This document shows, in pieces, positions 1-13,058 of a stretch of DNA of 64,000 bases. The DNA comes from Edolisoma coerulescens. Taxonomy: Eukaryota > Chordata > Aves > Passeriformes > Campephagidae. Location of the stretch: NCBI GenBank assembly GCA_013397115.1, contig VWZW01002332.1, positions 868,001-932,000 on the forward strand, read 5' to 3'. The translations under genes and the position numbers were made by a program. Positions within the stretch are counted from its first letter, which is position 1. Every line of letters starts with the position of its first letter. Under the pieces are notes generated by a model, which was given only the letters and a program-made list of their open reading frames with translations, did not search any database and had not been told where the DNA came from.

Positions 1-3000
1 AATTCTTCATTTCATCAACTCACTCCTTCCTGAACATCTAACTGTCCATTTCTTTCCCTTCTGAAATGCTCTTCCACCTACCCCTTATGCTTAGGAAACC
101 AATACCCATTAATTCAGAGGAGGAGTTGCACCCCTTTAATGGCAGTCAAAGATGAAATGGTTTAAAAGAGAAAGAAGGAGGTGAACAAGAAAGCAGTCAG
201 AAGAAAACCACAAATTTAACTGAGGCTTAAATACATGTCTAGATTTAGAAATCACAGAAAGAGAGGAAAAGAAAATGCACGTATCCTAAAGAATGTTTTG
301 TAAAGATCTAATCCACAACTGATAGGTAGCTTTTCCAGATGTTTCTGCACCTTTTGTTTTCACAGCATGGTGTAATTCAGCTTCAGCCTTTTGAATTCAT
401 GGTCATTTGTCTGGGTTTACTTCAAATATGTCTAACATACTGGCGTCTCAGTCACTTTGTTGGATAGGTTCCTTAATGTGCTATAAGATTTAGTTCATTG
501 TTCATTACTGCTCAAGATTTATTTGATTTCAGTATGTGACTTATTTGTCACCATTATCTATGCAGTTACAAATACACTGTTGTGTGCCCACAGATTTCTC
601 TTCTATTGAGTTAAATTTATAGAAACAATTTATTTAGTTTACTCAGATGGGTCTGGCAATGTCATCTATGTACCAATGTTGGGAATTTGAATTAGGTTGC
701 TCAGTCTTTGAATATTACTTATTTTTTAGTTGAAAATAATAAATGAAGATGACACTTCTATTTCCATGTTTGAGCATACACTTTATCAATTTCTTAGAGT
801 GACATTTTGTTTTATTTCTTGTGCAATAGTACAGATCTTATTCGTTTGTACACTGCAGACACTGAAATTCTGGATTCTTTTCTTCTTCCTTTGAGCTTGA
901 ACTAGACAGCTGCTTTGGAACAAAAATGCTTCTGTGCTTTACAACGATAAAGATATGTTTAATAAATGTAGAAAACTCTATTTATATAAACACACACCAC
1001 ATATCTGCATTAATGATAAATATTTAAATCTAAGAATGACAGGACACCCCATCTTTATCATCCATCTCCTTTTTATAATAAAGCACAGAAGGTTTTTTTG
1101 CTGTTTAAAGGAGAAAACAGATGACTTTGTCTGTTACTCTAAACTCATTAATTAAAATGAAACTAAGAAGAAAAACCAACATATTTTTAGAAAATAGTTA
1201 TGAAAGTATTGTGGGACATTCTTAGTTATTGTGTGACTGAATTCTTAATCCAGAATTACTGCACGATGAAGGTCTAAGGATAGAAATAATGCAAGGGAAA
1301 GGAAAAGGACTATATTTCGTCAGCCAAATAATGCAGTTGAAAATCAAACAAAGTTTTGAGATTACTTTCTGCAGATATTCTAAATATATAGGGAGCTACT
1401 GCAATATTTTTGTCTTTTTTTTGCCTTCTAGATTGATGGGTCTCTGCAAATTGATCAGCTGTTGTATTGTTTCAGATTAATAGTTATTTCAAGAGGCCAT
1501 GGTTAAATAGAAGCAGGTGCTGCCATAGTTACTACATGATGGATTACAAAAATATGTGAGCTACATTCACAGGATTCTCTCTTTGGTAGAAAGAAAGTAA
1601 TGAACGTGAAGGTGACAATGTTATTCCATCAGTAGCTTATTTCGGGCATATGTGCTGAGTTTGGGCTCTAATATCAAGTTTGTTAAATGCTATTCATGTG
1701 GTCTGCCTACTATACGATTTAATTGCACCAGTTTTGAGGGATTGTGCCAGCTAGAAGGGGAAATATTTTACATTTCCTCCTAAAAGTATCACAAAGGAAT
1801 TTTCTTAGATATAAATTTAAAAAGAAATACTATGGGGCTGGAAGCAGGGCTTTCTGGAATACCAAAAATATTCAAGTATGTATGACAACAGCCTAGAACC
1901 AGATTTTTATATTCATTAACAGGGTGATTTTCCAGTTCCAAATGAAACCACAGAACTGCTTATAGCACTCTGGTAAATTTGTTACCAGTGTGCTTCTTCT
2001 GACTGCATCTTCACAGTGCATATTACAAGCATTTTGCATCTCAAACTCTTTCAAAATAGAACTGTAATATTGAACTTGTAGTAGTAATGATGAGAAAGTT
2101 ATCTTATGCCAGTGGTTTGTCAGTCTTTTCCACTTTGAAACAGAGGAAGTGTCTCTGTCAAAGGCAGGTAGGTGAAAGAAACATTAGATGCAGTTATTAT
2201 ATTCATTAACTAAGAAATTTTAGTTATTACTGAGAAGACTTTTAATCTTATATCAAATGTGAAAAGCATCCATTAGGGGAAAATTCCATTAGTATGTTAA
2301 AATTAAATATTTTTTTTCTATTATGTTAACATACTGATTTTAAATAATACATGTACACATCTAAATTCCTGTACTGTGGTACAAGACAAATTTCACTCCC
2401 TACATGCACTGAGTTCAAACCTGCTCTATTAAAATTAGAAAGTCTGTCAAATAGAAAGAGCAGGAGGAGCACTGTGTTCCACACCATGGAAATTTTGTTT
2501 TGCAGAAGCTCCTCCTATGGCTGTGACTCACAAGACAGTAAATCCACTTTCAGATTGCTTGCTCTCAAACCAAGTGTGCTGAAGCTATGTTAGAAAACAC
2601 TGAAACACGAAAGCAATCTGCTGATTCAGAATTGTTGGGGTTTTTAAACAAAAATCAAGTCTCAGTAAACCTCGTGTAAATTAAGTAGTCTGTCCTGCCA
2701 TGCCAATGGAAAGCAAAAATAAAAACATAAGAATGTCATAAACTCTCTAATAATGAGTTTTGACTAATTGGATGGAAATGCCTATTTTTCTTCTGTCTCA
2801 AATTTATGGTGGAAAGTGGTCCAGCATCATTGTGAAATGAGAGAGTAAGATCCAGAGACATTCGTAATTAGAATCAGTTGTTTCATCTGTTAAAAAAATA
2901 CACAGTTCTTCCATAGGTTTCAGAGATGAATATAGCAAATTCTAATTAAATATGCCTCTTCTTTGCAAGACATTTCTAACAATCCGCCCTTTTTCCATTT

Positions 3001-4619
3001 TAAGCAGATGTTTTCCAGTGCATTTGTCTATGCCTTTGTTTCTTTGATCAGGCGTGTGAATGTTTAAATTGAATTTCTGCATTTGCGGGTTTCATTTTAA
3101 CAGTCTCCTATTAATTAGATCAAATGAAATGAAATCTTATGGCTAGTGTCCCAACATGAAGATCAAGAACTAGTGTAACTTCATACAGTGAAAGGCAAGT
3201 CATTATGTAATTGCCAAGATATTAATTGTTTAGACATGGTGATTAATTCATTTGGCATTTACAAAGATGAAAATGGTAATTCTGTAATTAATTAGAGAGA
3301 GGCATACTGCTTTAAATTAATCAAGCCTCAATCTGTAAATCTCAACAAACACAGGCTTAATTTAAATTTAAACATTTTAAATTCCTTTTATTTAATATTT
3401 TTCTGATAAAGATGGTGATTTTTGCCCAATGGGCAACCTTTTGCACATGAAAATATTACTCCTGTAGTAATTCAGGATTTCTGTTCAAGCTCCAATGATT
3501 TATTTAAACAAATTTCTGTACATAAGAATATTGATGTGTAAAATAAGTTATAAAGAGGAGGAAGTAAGGCTTGGTGCTATCTATTTGGAAGGGGTTTTTT
3601 TTACTTGCTATAAAGCTTAGTTAGACAAAACCTATGAAATTAATTTTTAAAGTCCCTGTCTTTGATCACAAAGTTTATTCTTTTCTTCCATCTCATCTCA
3701 TAGTGAGTGCTTCAAATCAATGGCCAAACTGTGGATATTTTACACTTTTTATACGATAATGATGTAGAATGTTGAATACTAAAAATATTTTTTTTAATAT
3801 TTTGATCAAAATATGCTAATTTTTTGTTCAATGCCCAAGGAATTCTGGAAATCTGGGGGAAAGAAAAATAACAACTTGTAGCAAATTTGGTCCTTCCACA
3901 ACTATGGCTCATTCTATGGAATATAAGATATGGATATCAGAATATTATCCCCAGAATACTTGAATATCACCTAAATGTTAATTTTCTCATACTAAAATAT
4001 TATCCTTTTTTCTGTCATGCATATTTTCACACACAGGGATAGGAAACCAGTATAATTTGTAATTAAAACACACATTTGTACCATCACAGCTAAGAATAAG
4101 GTGCAAGACCAGTGTTGCATCCAAGATTTTCTTGGTCGTCTACATTTTTCCCTTGATTATAAGCAAATAGTGGGCTACTGAATTCTGATTGAGTTTGAAA
4201 TTCAGGCAGAACATCAGCCAAAAATTTCCTTTAGAAGGTACCTATTCCCAAAAGGTGAACTTGGAACCAAATGTCTGCAAGGGTCTGTTAGGCTTGTGTG
4301 CTGCCTACAAGCTGGTTAAATTTCTGTAGTAAAACAGAAGCAAAGCAGAAGGAAAGGTTTTGTCATTATTGCATTACAGGAAAGACTAGCTTTCTGCAAG
4401 TATTCTTAGAGATAGAAGAATTCATCCTCAAACAGAAAATCAGAATTGGACTAAAGCCAACCTAGGGAAAAAAAAAGACAAAAAAAAATTGAGCGATCAC
4501 ACAGCTGTAAAAATTAAAGCATAGCTGAGCTTAAGCAAGATCTCAAACACTGTATCTTCAAACACTCAGATGTGAAACCAGATCATGAAAGTGTCTAATG
4601 GGATTAAACCTATATCTTG

Positions 4620-4661
4620 ACTCAAAGCCCCTTGCTTTCTGGTGAACTTTGGGCTTTGAGT
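4620..4661. repeat. Perfect 11-bp inverted repeat, 20-nt spacer
   Basis: ACTCAAAGCCC (4620-4630) is complementary to GGGCTTTGAGT (4651-4661). No flanking transposon features seen. Confidence 0.75.
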
Positions 4662-5756
4662 TTGTAGTGATGTATTATATCAACAACATAAACATTCTCA
4701 TTTTCAGATGAAAATAACTGTAGAAGATGTGATATTAGCTTGCAGCTATAAGGTTCCTTTATAGTCACAGTGCACATGAATCTTTCATCTCACCCTTTGG
4801 TGGTTTTTTGGGTTTTTTTATGACAGCATTTCCTAAGGACTTCAGTGTGTAGCGCTTTATCTTTGATTATTTTAACACTACCTTGCCTTCTTTACTAATT
4901 GTGACTTTTGAATCACAGTGCCCAAATTCTAGAGGGGTGCAGAAAAGAGATGGAGTTCATTCTGAGGATGCACAGGCTTCAAAAGAACGTCCAGCATTTT
5001 ATTCATCCCAATTTGTCCTTCCGTCTTCTAGTATCTGCTGTCCTTCCTAGGCAAAACTCATGAAAATGCCTGGCCCTTGCAGGAAATTGGTTAGAAAGTA
5101 GCAATTCAGTTTTCTTGTACCTTCACTGTTATTTGTATATCTTTGCAAGAATAGGAGTAATAACCCTCTTAATTATTTCCTTTGCTTAACCATCATCCAG
5201 CCTGAGGTAAGACATTCTTAGTAATTTAGACAGTCGTTACTTTATTCATTAAATAAATACAAAATGTGGAGAAACAAATTATAAATACAACTAATTCCAG
5301 ACTGATCAAGAAAAGCGTTTAGGTACAAATCACAATTAGGTAGAAAGAGTAGTCTGTGAAGAGCAGTCAATGGACCATGGTTCATAAATGACTCAGAGGT
5401 CTTGAACTGTTCACACAGGTATAGTGATCACTAATGACCTCTTTGCAAGGACAATTACTGCAAATCCATACTTTTCATGTTTGGCACTAGCACCAACTGA
5501 TTAACAAACTGATTTACTTACTGCTGCTGTCACTGCTGAACAACTGAGGGGGCAGGCTGTTCATTTGTTCTGCTGCAGACTACAGGCATAGAACGTGTCT
5601 TCCCTTCTTGGATTACAGAAGTAGCTACACTCAAATTGCTGAGCATTGATTCTGCATTCATTGTATCTCCTTTCACGTGAGACAAAACCCATAGCCCTTT
5701 ACATTGCCATTTATTTTAAGACTATTTTCTTCTTTTCCACCAACTGTTGCTATTTT

Positions 5757-6118
5757 CATAGAATCATAGAATCATGGAATCATAGAATCATAAAACCATA
5801 GAATCATAGAATAGATTGGGTCAAAACTGACCCCTTAGTGTCCCTTGCAATGAGCAGGGACACCTTCAGCTAGATCAGGTTGCTCAGAGCTCCATCAAAC
5901 CTGACCTTGTTTCCAGGGGTTGGTTATCCATCACCTCTCTGGGCAATCTGTTCTAGTCTTCCACCACCCTCATTATGAAAAATTTCTTCCTTATATATAG
6001 TCCTAAACTCCCCTCTTTCAGTTTAAAACCATTGCATGTTGTCCTATCACTACAGTGCACATTAAAAATTTTGTCCACATCTTTCTTCTCAGCATGCTTT
6101 AAGTATGGGAAGGATGAT
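5757..6118 (-). mobile_element. CR1 LINE 3' fragment, minus orientation
   Basis: Begins with about six copies of a CATAGAAT-type octamer, the complement of the ATTCTATG tail of avian CR1. CR1 3'-region text follows ('ggttgctcagagctccatc', 'tctctgggcaatctgttc', 'cccctctttcagtttaaaac'). The tail on the left shows insertion in minus orientation; the element is 5'-truncated at about 6118, as usual for CR1. Two opposing open frames (5953-6138 minus, 5975-6169 plus) are by-products and not genes. Confidence 0.92.
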
Positions 6119-9100
6119 TTTCTAAGTGTGAGGGACAACGGTGGAAGATGGGTGGTAGAGGACTCATAAAGGTAATGTCACTGCATTTTAACATACACTA
6201 ATTGAGCTAATTTGATTTACTTCTGATATCTCACCATTCATACTATCAGTTTGTGTTTGAGTATGAATCTCCTTAGATTCTATATTTGAAGATATAAATC
6301 AAAGTATCTTCACAATTAATATAAGCCCATAAATTGGAGTGCTTTTTAAATGTCCACAAATAAAAGTCCACCTATGAGCTTGGAACTTATTAAGCAGCAC
6401 TTTGAATATACATATGTTTCTGGGTATCACATATTAAACCTCATAAGATGAATCACTTTTTTTTTAGGTTTTAAACTACACCCCACTCTTAAAGAGATGT
6501 TTTTGTCTACACCTGTAGCAAAGACTCCACCTCACCATGCTTCCTTCCACAAAATAAGGGGAAAAATGATGGATGAGGTTACAAGTGTAATCTCAGTTCA
6601 GCAGGAATTCAAGTGTGATAGGAGCATGAGTCAAACAGAGTTTTGAGGATTTTTCTGCAATTTTTTTCGAAGTGAGCATGCCTAAAGCACCAAAAATCTT
6701 TGAACCACAGAAGCTATGTTTTCTCAGAAGTGAAGTAAAATCAAGGAGCATTTTTTAAATGAAGAAAACTTGGCAACAGAAAGGTGAAACTATAAACAGG
6801 TTATCCCCATCCGCTGTGTCCTTGTTAGGTGCATCCTTCTCTTCAGGTTTGCTCTTAGTTCAGCAATCTTTCATCAGGTTTCAATAAACCTGTTTGTAGT
6901 CCTCTCTGTATCCCTAGGAAAAAATATTTTTCTTTTCATTGCCTCTGATCCCTGGCTGTGTCTTTTCCCAGACCTCTGAAGAGAGGGAAAGCGAGATGCC
7001 AACATAGTGAACTACAAAATGACAGGCAAAACTTGAGCCATCTGTCACTACCTGCTCTAAGGACACATTCACACTACTGCCTTTAGATACTTAGCTTAGC
7101 CTTGCCAGGTCCCTGGGAAGTAGTCACCTGGTCTAATAGATTCAGAGTACACAGGTAAACTTACTAAAAATAGATTAGAATTCTTTTAAATGACTGGAAA
7201 ATAATTCTGTGTGCAAAAGTGAGATGTGATTATATAGTAAGCAGTGAGGTCTCTGTTGATTCAGTACTCCTCTCTGTCACCATGAGAAGGGAGCTTGCTA
7301 TAGTGCAGCTATATAAAATTATAAAATGTAGGGTTTTTTCTGATTAGTCTGTCTGTGTAATTATAGGACACAACTGCATATCTGGCAGCGAGGTAGCCCC
7401 AGTGACTAAGTAACTTTTTCATCCTATTTTCTGTGTCTCCAGCTCCATGCCAATGTCACCAATAATGCACTTCATAGGTAAGGTTAGGGAAGAAGTGAGA
7501 TGGGGTAACAGTTGAGACTGCCATAGCACACTGTTTTGTGTGGAAAAGGAGATTTAGGGAAGAAAGAATGAGACACAAATAAGTTTGAAGAAAGCAAGTA
7601 GAATTTAGGAAAACAAGGAGGATTATATCACTGAAGAAGTATCATTTTCTTGTTTCTGTGCTGATGAGAGATGCCTATTTATTGAGCCTGTTGGTATGGA
7701 GACAGACAGTAAGCTTGGAGTTGTGTGCCGTGTGAATGCTCTAATGCTTCTCTGACCCTCTCAAATAGGAAACAAGAAGCAGTTTTTAGCATTAGGGCTT
7801 CCCATTACAATTACAACAGCAGATACCTTTCAATGACTACACAGCTACCATGTCACCAGCCTGTAGGTGTGACACAGCTAATGCTACACAAAAATTCCCT
7901 TCTGCCTCTAGACCAGTGTGGGATCCTGTCCAATGTGGTGTAGCACTGCAACCATGATAGTTTTTATCTTGAAAGTAGCAATCCACAACTGATCACCTGC
8001 ATCATGTGGGAGTATGTAGCCTCACCAGTGGGATGTAAAAATGTGTACCCAGACTTACCATGATAAATAAATACGAGGGGACATTACATCTCATCCATCA
8101 GAGATCCTGTGGCTGGTAGAAGCAAGAGCAACCCAAGAGCCGTCCAAATCCTTCAAACGATGTGGGCATCCAACACCACAAAATTAGCAGTTCTATCTTC
8201 TCTCCAAACACTCTCATTGGTTCGTGCTGGCTCCCTAGTCCTCTCCAGAGCCTGTGACCATCACAAATTTCCATCCTTGCAAAAGCAATAAACCCACTGA
8301 GAGACAGGATGTAGAGGTTGTGTGCGGGTAGTTTGTGCATAAGGCAAAATAGGCCTCGCCTGGGGACACCTTTTTTTTCACACAGTTTTTCTCCCAAAGA
8401 GGTCTATGACCATCTCATTGTGCATGATGGGGCACCTGATTCTAAAACGAGCAATCTTTGGGAGCAGCCTGGTGGAGTAGCATAGATAGAGTCACTGATT
8501 TTTTTTTCTTGTTCCATTATTTTTGTCACCTCCTTTATTGCACATAACTGATGTCACTGCAGGTATTCCATCTGTTTTCTTCCATGCACAGCAATACAGC
8601 TGTAGATAGATATGTCAGTTTTAAACAGAAGCACTTCCTACTGAACTGTTATTTCAGCTTGTAATCAAAACTTTTTAGTCGTGGCTGAAGTGCAAGATAT
8701 TCCAAAGTAAACTAAAGCTTCCAAGGTTCAAACAACCCTAATCAATAAATTGTTTGTCAGTTAGAACTTTGTACCCTTTTCACCCTCAGTGGCAATGTGG
8801 TTCTCTGGAGGGAACATGTGTCTTTTTAACTGCCTTTTCCAGTTAATAGACTGTATTTCACCTTGTGACACAAGAATAAAATAAATCTTGTTTTACCTAG
8901 TTTTCCAGCCATGTAGCCATTTNCAGAATGCAAAATGAACTCAACTGACCTGAAAAGTGGTGTCAATAAGATCTTAGTTCATTTTGGTCAAAATCCCATT
9001 TACCACTCCTACAGTCTGGAAGTATTTTTGTGCTGAGCCAATGCTTTTCAACTGTCTCTCCACTGAACTGATTGTCTGTCCTTCCTGCAAGATGTCTGCA

Positions 9101-11108
9101 TCCACAGGTCAGATTGGTTCTTTCACAAAATGTAAGAAAACTAATGTAGCTCTGTCAGCTTTACAGCTTAGTTAGATATATATTTTTAACCTCCCACAAA
9201 AGTTTAAACACTGCAAGACCCTGTAAGTGGGATCATTAATCTGTGGGTTTACTATTAAAAGAAAAAAGTAATTAGAGACAGTTGTCAATAATTAGAGGAA
9301 AGGTAGTATTCCAGCAAAGCTGCCTTCCAGAAAAAATGTCCCTGTGATAATTTTGTATGTGTTGCAGAAACGGCACAGCCTTTACTCTGCACTACTATTT
9401 ATAATCAAGGTTTCTGAATCCTCATCTTGCAGCAATATCTTAATAAACAATGACATGTTCTTAAGGGGTACTGACTTTTGAGCACATCCCTTGTCAAGGA
9501 TGCAGGAAGGAAGTGTGTTGAATACAAACGTTATAGAAATCTAGATCTATATCTCAGAGATAAGTTAGGGCTGCGTCACGGAACTACAGAGGGAAGGTGT
9601 GCTTTCACTTCTCGCATTTTTTGTGAAGTCTGTTCTATCCCACAGATTTCTCCACTGGAAAGCTCCTGTCTCAAGGTGTGAAGTAGTATGGAAAAAAACT
9701 GAAGCCATGAGATAGCTTTTTTGCCTCTATCCTTTGCTTTCTTTCTGGAGGTAGCAAGATTATTTAGAACTTTCCCACTAGATCTAATAGTCAAGGAAGA
9801 TGATAGAAAGAAGAAGTGCTGGAATTTCCATGGGTAAACTCAGAAATATTGTGGAACTAAGCAAACAAGTAATGACTGCCCCTTATTGGTCAGAGCATGG
9901 TGATCTCTGATTTGAATAACCAGAGAGCAAGCAGGGACATCTTACTACAAAGCAGTAATCACACATACTGCTGTACTAATATATGACATTTTTATTGCAT
10001 GCCGTCTACCAAGCTCACCAATGTTTAAAATTCTCTAAACATCTCATCAAATGCATTTTGGGAACTAAAGTAATCGGTGTTCAAATTATTCTTTTCCCAT
10101 TTTCAGAAGTCATTTTTGTACTAAAAAATTCTTTTACTCTAGCCCCTTGAGATCATGTATCTTTCATGAAAACAGTGTGTCAAGCTCATCTGTAGTCTAG
10201 CTGAGACCTTTCGGTTATTAGATAAGGAGAATATAGGGGCCGTTTCACAACAGCAATGGTTAGAAGGCCAACAGTGCTGTGGAGCACTGAATCTTATAAT
10301 GACAGTTCTAAACAAGTAGTGAAGAACTCGTAGCTATTGATCCAAGCGTAACATACATCATGCTAATGGAATCTCCCCTCCAAAGAGTTTCTACCTGGAC
10401 CACCATGCAGTAAGGGCAGACTTTGCACACTCTTCCAGAGGCAACATAATGATGAAAGCAATCAGTCTTCATCTTGCAGAATCTAGCAGTACCCACCCTA
10501 TGACAGAAATATAGTTGGAGCTTCTCCAGTTGACAACAGAGTCGGTTTGGTGTGAGGATAAGGCAGACGTTGCCACATTCATCCATCCTGTCTTTGAACA
10601 ACAACTGAGATGAAACATATGAGATGGCTGAAACCACAATTTTGCAAAATGCACTCAAAAGTAGCAACAGAATGCTACATTAACAGCATTTATCAGTAGA
10701 CTATTAAAACTATCTCAGCCCTCCCATACCATGAACATATTATCCTGTCTATTTCTAAAATGTCAGGAAAGAGTATGCCTTTTTTGGAGTATTTTGATGC
10801 ATTATATGAATGGGACACAGAAAGCATGTATTTAAGCCCTAATCCTTTTCAAACCTTCATGCTGGCTATTATACAAGGATTTAAAACCCTCTTGCTGATT
10901 TTATTCTCAACAGTCAGCTTCCTTCTCAAGAACCCAGTCATCAGTTCGACTGCTGGTCCTTTACCATCTTGCTTGGGATTATGGCATTCAGCTCCTAGTG
11001 GTGCTTCGATAACTGTCTATGTGTGCCAGGGAGACGGCACTGCAAACTAGAAAACAGCTCCATCAGGGAGGTCTTAAACAATGCATATTAATTAACTGAA
11101 AACTGCAA

Positions 11109-11700
11109 TGTTGGTTTTTTGGGGGGGTGGGAGGCTGTTTGCTGTTTTTAATTTTTCTTGAGAGCCAGGGTTTAATACAAAAGAACAATCATTTGTTCTC
11201 TTCTGTGGCTGTGCTGCCACGTTATCAGGATGCCGTCAGCAGCTCTGCCAGGCCGGCTGCTTGGGAGGGCGCGTGAGCCTGGATGCAGGAAGCCCAGGGT
11301 CTGAGTGCTACGCCCTGGCCACAGCAGGAAAACACACAAAAGTGGTCGAGAACATAGCTTCCACTCAAGCGGCTTCCCCCAGGCCAGTGGGAGACACGCC
11401 AGCAGAGATAAAGGCGAAGAGAAGCGATCTGCTGCTTAGATTCCACAAGACTTAATCTTCTGAAGATGCAGAAGCAGCAAAATAAGAAACCCAGCACTAC
11501 AGGCGTTTTTATACTGGGACATAGGGAGGCGGGGGGAGGGGTACAATCCAATAGAGAAAGGGAACATGGGAGGGATCAACAGGGAATCAGCCAGTGAGAA
11601 TAGAACAGAGGAAGGATTACAGACAACCAATGGGGAACTGAGGGCATGGCTGCAGGGAGGCTGTGGGAGCTCACAGTTCACCTGTCAACCCTCTTCTGCC
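11109..11700 (-). mobile_element. Probable solo LTR of an endogenous retrovirus, minus orientation
   Basis: A GC-richer island in AT-rich intron. Read on the minus strand it has CCAAT-type boxes (near 11555 and 11625), a TATA box (TATAAAAA, plus-strand 11506-11513) and, about 330 bp downstream, a poly(A) signal ATTAAA (11171-11176). This is the promoter-to-polyadenylation order of an LTR. No adjoining gag, pol or env sequence is recognised, hence a solo LTR. Ends are uncertain: a TG start at 11109 is plausible, and no target-site duplication was found. Open frames inside (11225-11551 and 11436-11681 minus, 11261-11455 and 11566-11874 plus) are not credible genes. Confidence 0.65.
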
Positions 11701-13011
11701 CAGCTCTTCTATTCACATGAAAGAAGAAACAGTCTATCTAACAAAATAATTTTTCAGAGAGGTGGGAAATATTCAATTTCATTGCTGTGTTACATAAAAA
11801 TACCACTTGCAGTTAATATTCTAGTAGTGTTGCTACAGAATATGAATCAACATTGGAAAGCAGGTTCCATCTGACTGGACATCATTACAGAGCTTACAAC
11901 AATAATGTTTTAGCTAGATGACTGCTGCCCTGAGCATATGAAAACCTCCCATGTAAACATCTAATTAACAGTCTTCAATTTACAAGAATCTCATTTGAAT
12001 GAAATTAAAGTTTCTGCTCTTCATATTTTGCTTAAGTTAATGTTAACACTCCAAGCATAGCATAGTTTGGCTGTTTTGAGATGTGTCCTTATCTAGTATG
12101 AGCCAAAATAGAACCATGTAGTTGAATGAAATTATGTTATTTTAAACTGGTTAGAGATCTGCCTCCTTGAGCAGCTGGTCTATTTGCATTTTACCTCTTG
12201 CATATAAGATCTGCCTTTGTGTATTAATGTTGTTTTCTAGCTAACAACTGAAACATAGAACTATCTTTAGAGTAACTAAAGTTTCCTGTGTATTTTTCTT
12301 TCTCTGGGGGGATTATGCAGTCCTACAAGACTTTATAATTTCTAAACTTCTGTGGAAAATAGAGTAAGTTAATAATTCATTGCTGTCACTTAGAAACATG
12401 GACAAAATTATTGTGATAAGGCTTTTTCCTGAAAAGAAGGAAACTTTTCGCAGTAGAAGAATATTTCTGACATTGAAATAGTGTGTAAAAAAGAAGAATA
12501 CATTTAATTATTAAAAATATTAAAAAATTAAAATAGATATTAAATTCAAATGGGTCAAGAGTATGACATGGATTTTAAAAATATGAAAGAACATTTTAAT
12601 CATTTTGGAGTATTTTCACTATGTTTAGAGATAAATTGTTCTAAACCAAATGTATTTTGTAAAAGCTTTTAAAAGAAGTCTTGGACTTCAATGCAGGGCA
12701 GAAAAGACCTTAAATGGCCTTTCCTAATAATTTCTTGAAGAAGTGTTTCTGGAACACTTATCCTGATATGTCTTCTGGATAATATCCCTAGTTTTTTCTT
12801 TGTACAAGATGAAACACATTTGAGGGTAAAATATTTGAGCAGCATGACAAAGTGCAAATTAGTAAAGTGATGCTAAATTTTCAATATGTACCAACACTTA
12901 CTTGAGCATACCAGTAAAAATGTAGAATAATTTAAATATCTGCATGTTGTATAATTTCTATAGCTAATAGATTACTGATCTGAACTTCTGTTATATTTAC
13001 AGTTAGACTCT

Positions 13012-13058
13012 GTTTCAGTTTATTACCTCAGTTATCTTCAGTTTATTACCTTAGAAAT
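13012..13058. repeat. Two-copy tandem repeat, 23-bp period
   Basis: 'ttcagtttattacctcag' and 'ttcagtttattaccttag' start 23 bp apart, differing at one base. Confidence 0.75.

Noticed and set aside
8098..8397. Minus-strand 99-codon frame and a plus-strand 'caataaaccc' resembling an LTR poly(A) region
   Set aside because: There is no TATA box at a suitable distance, no terminal motifs and no family match; evidence is too thin to call an element or a gene.
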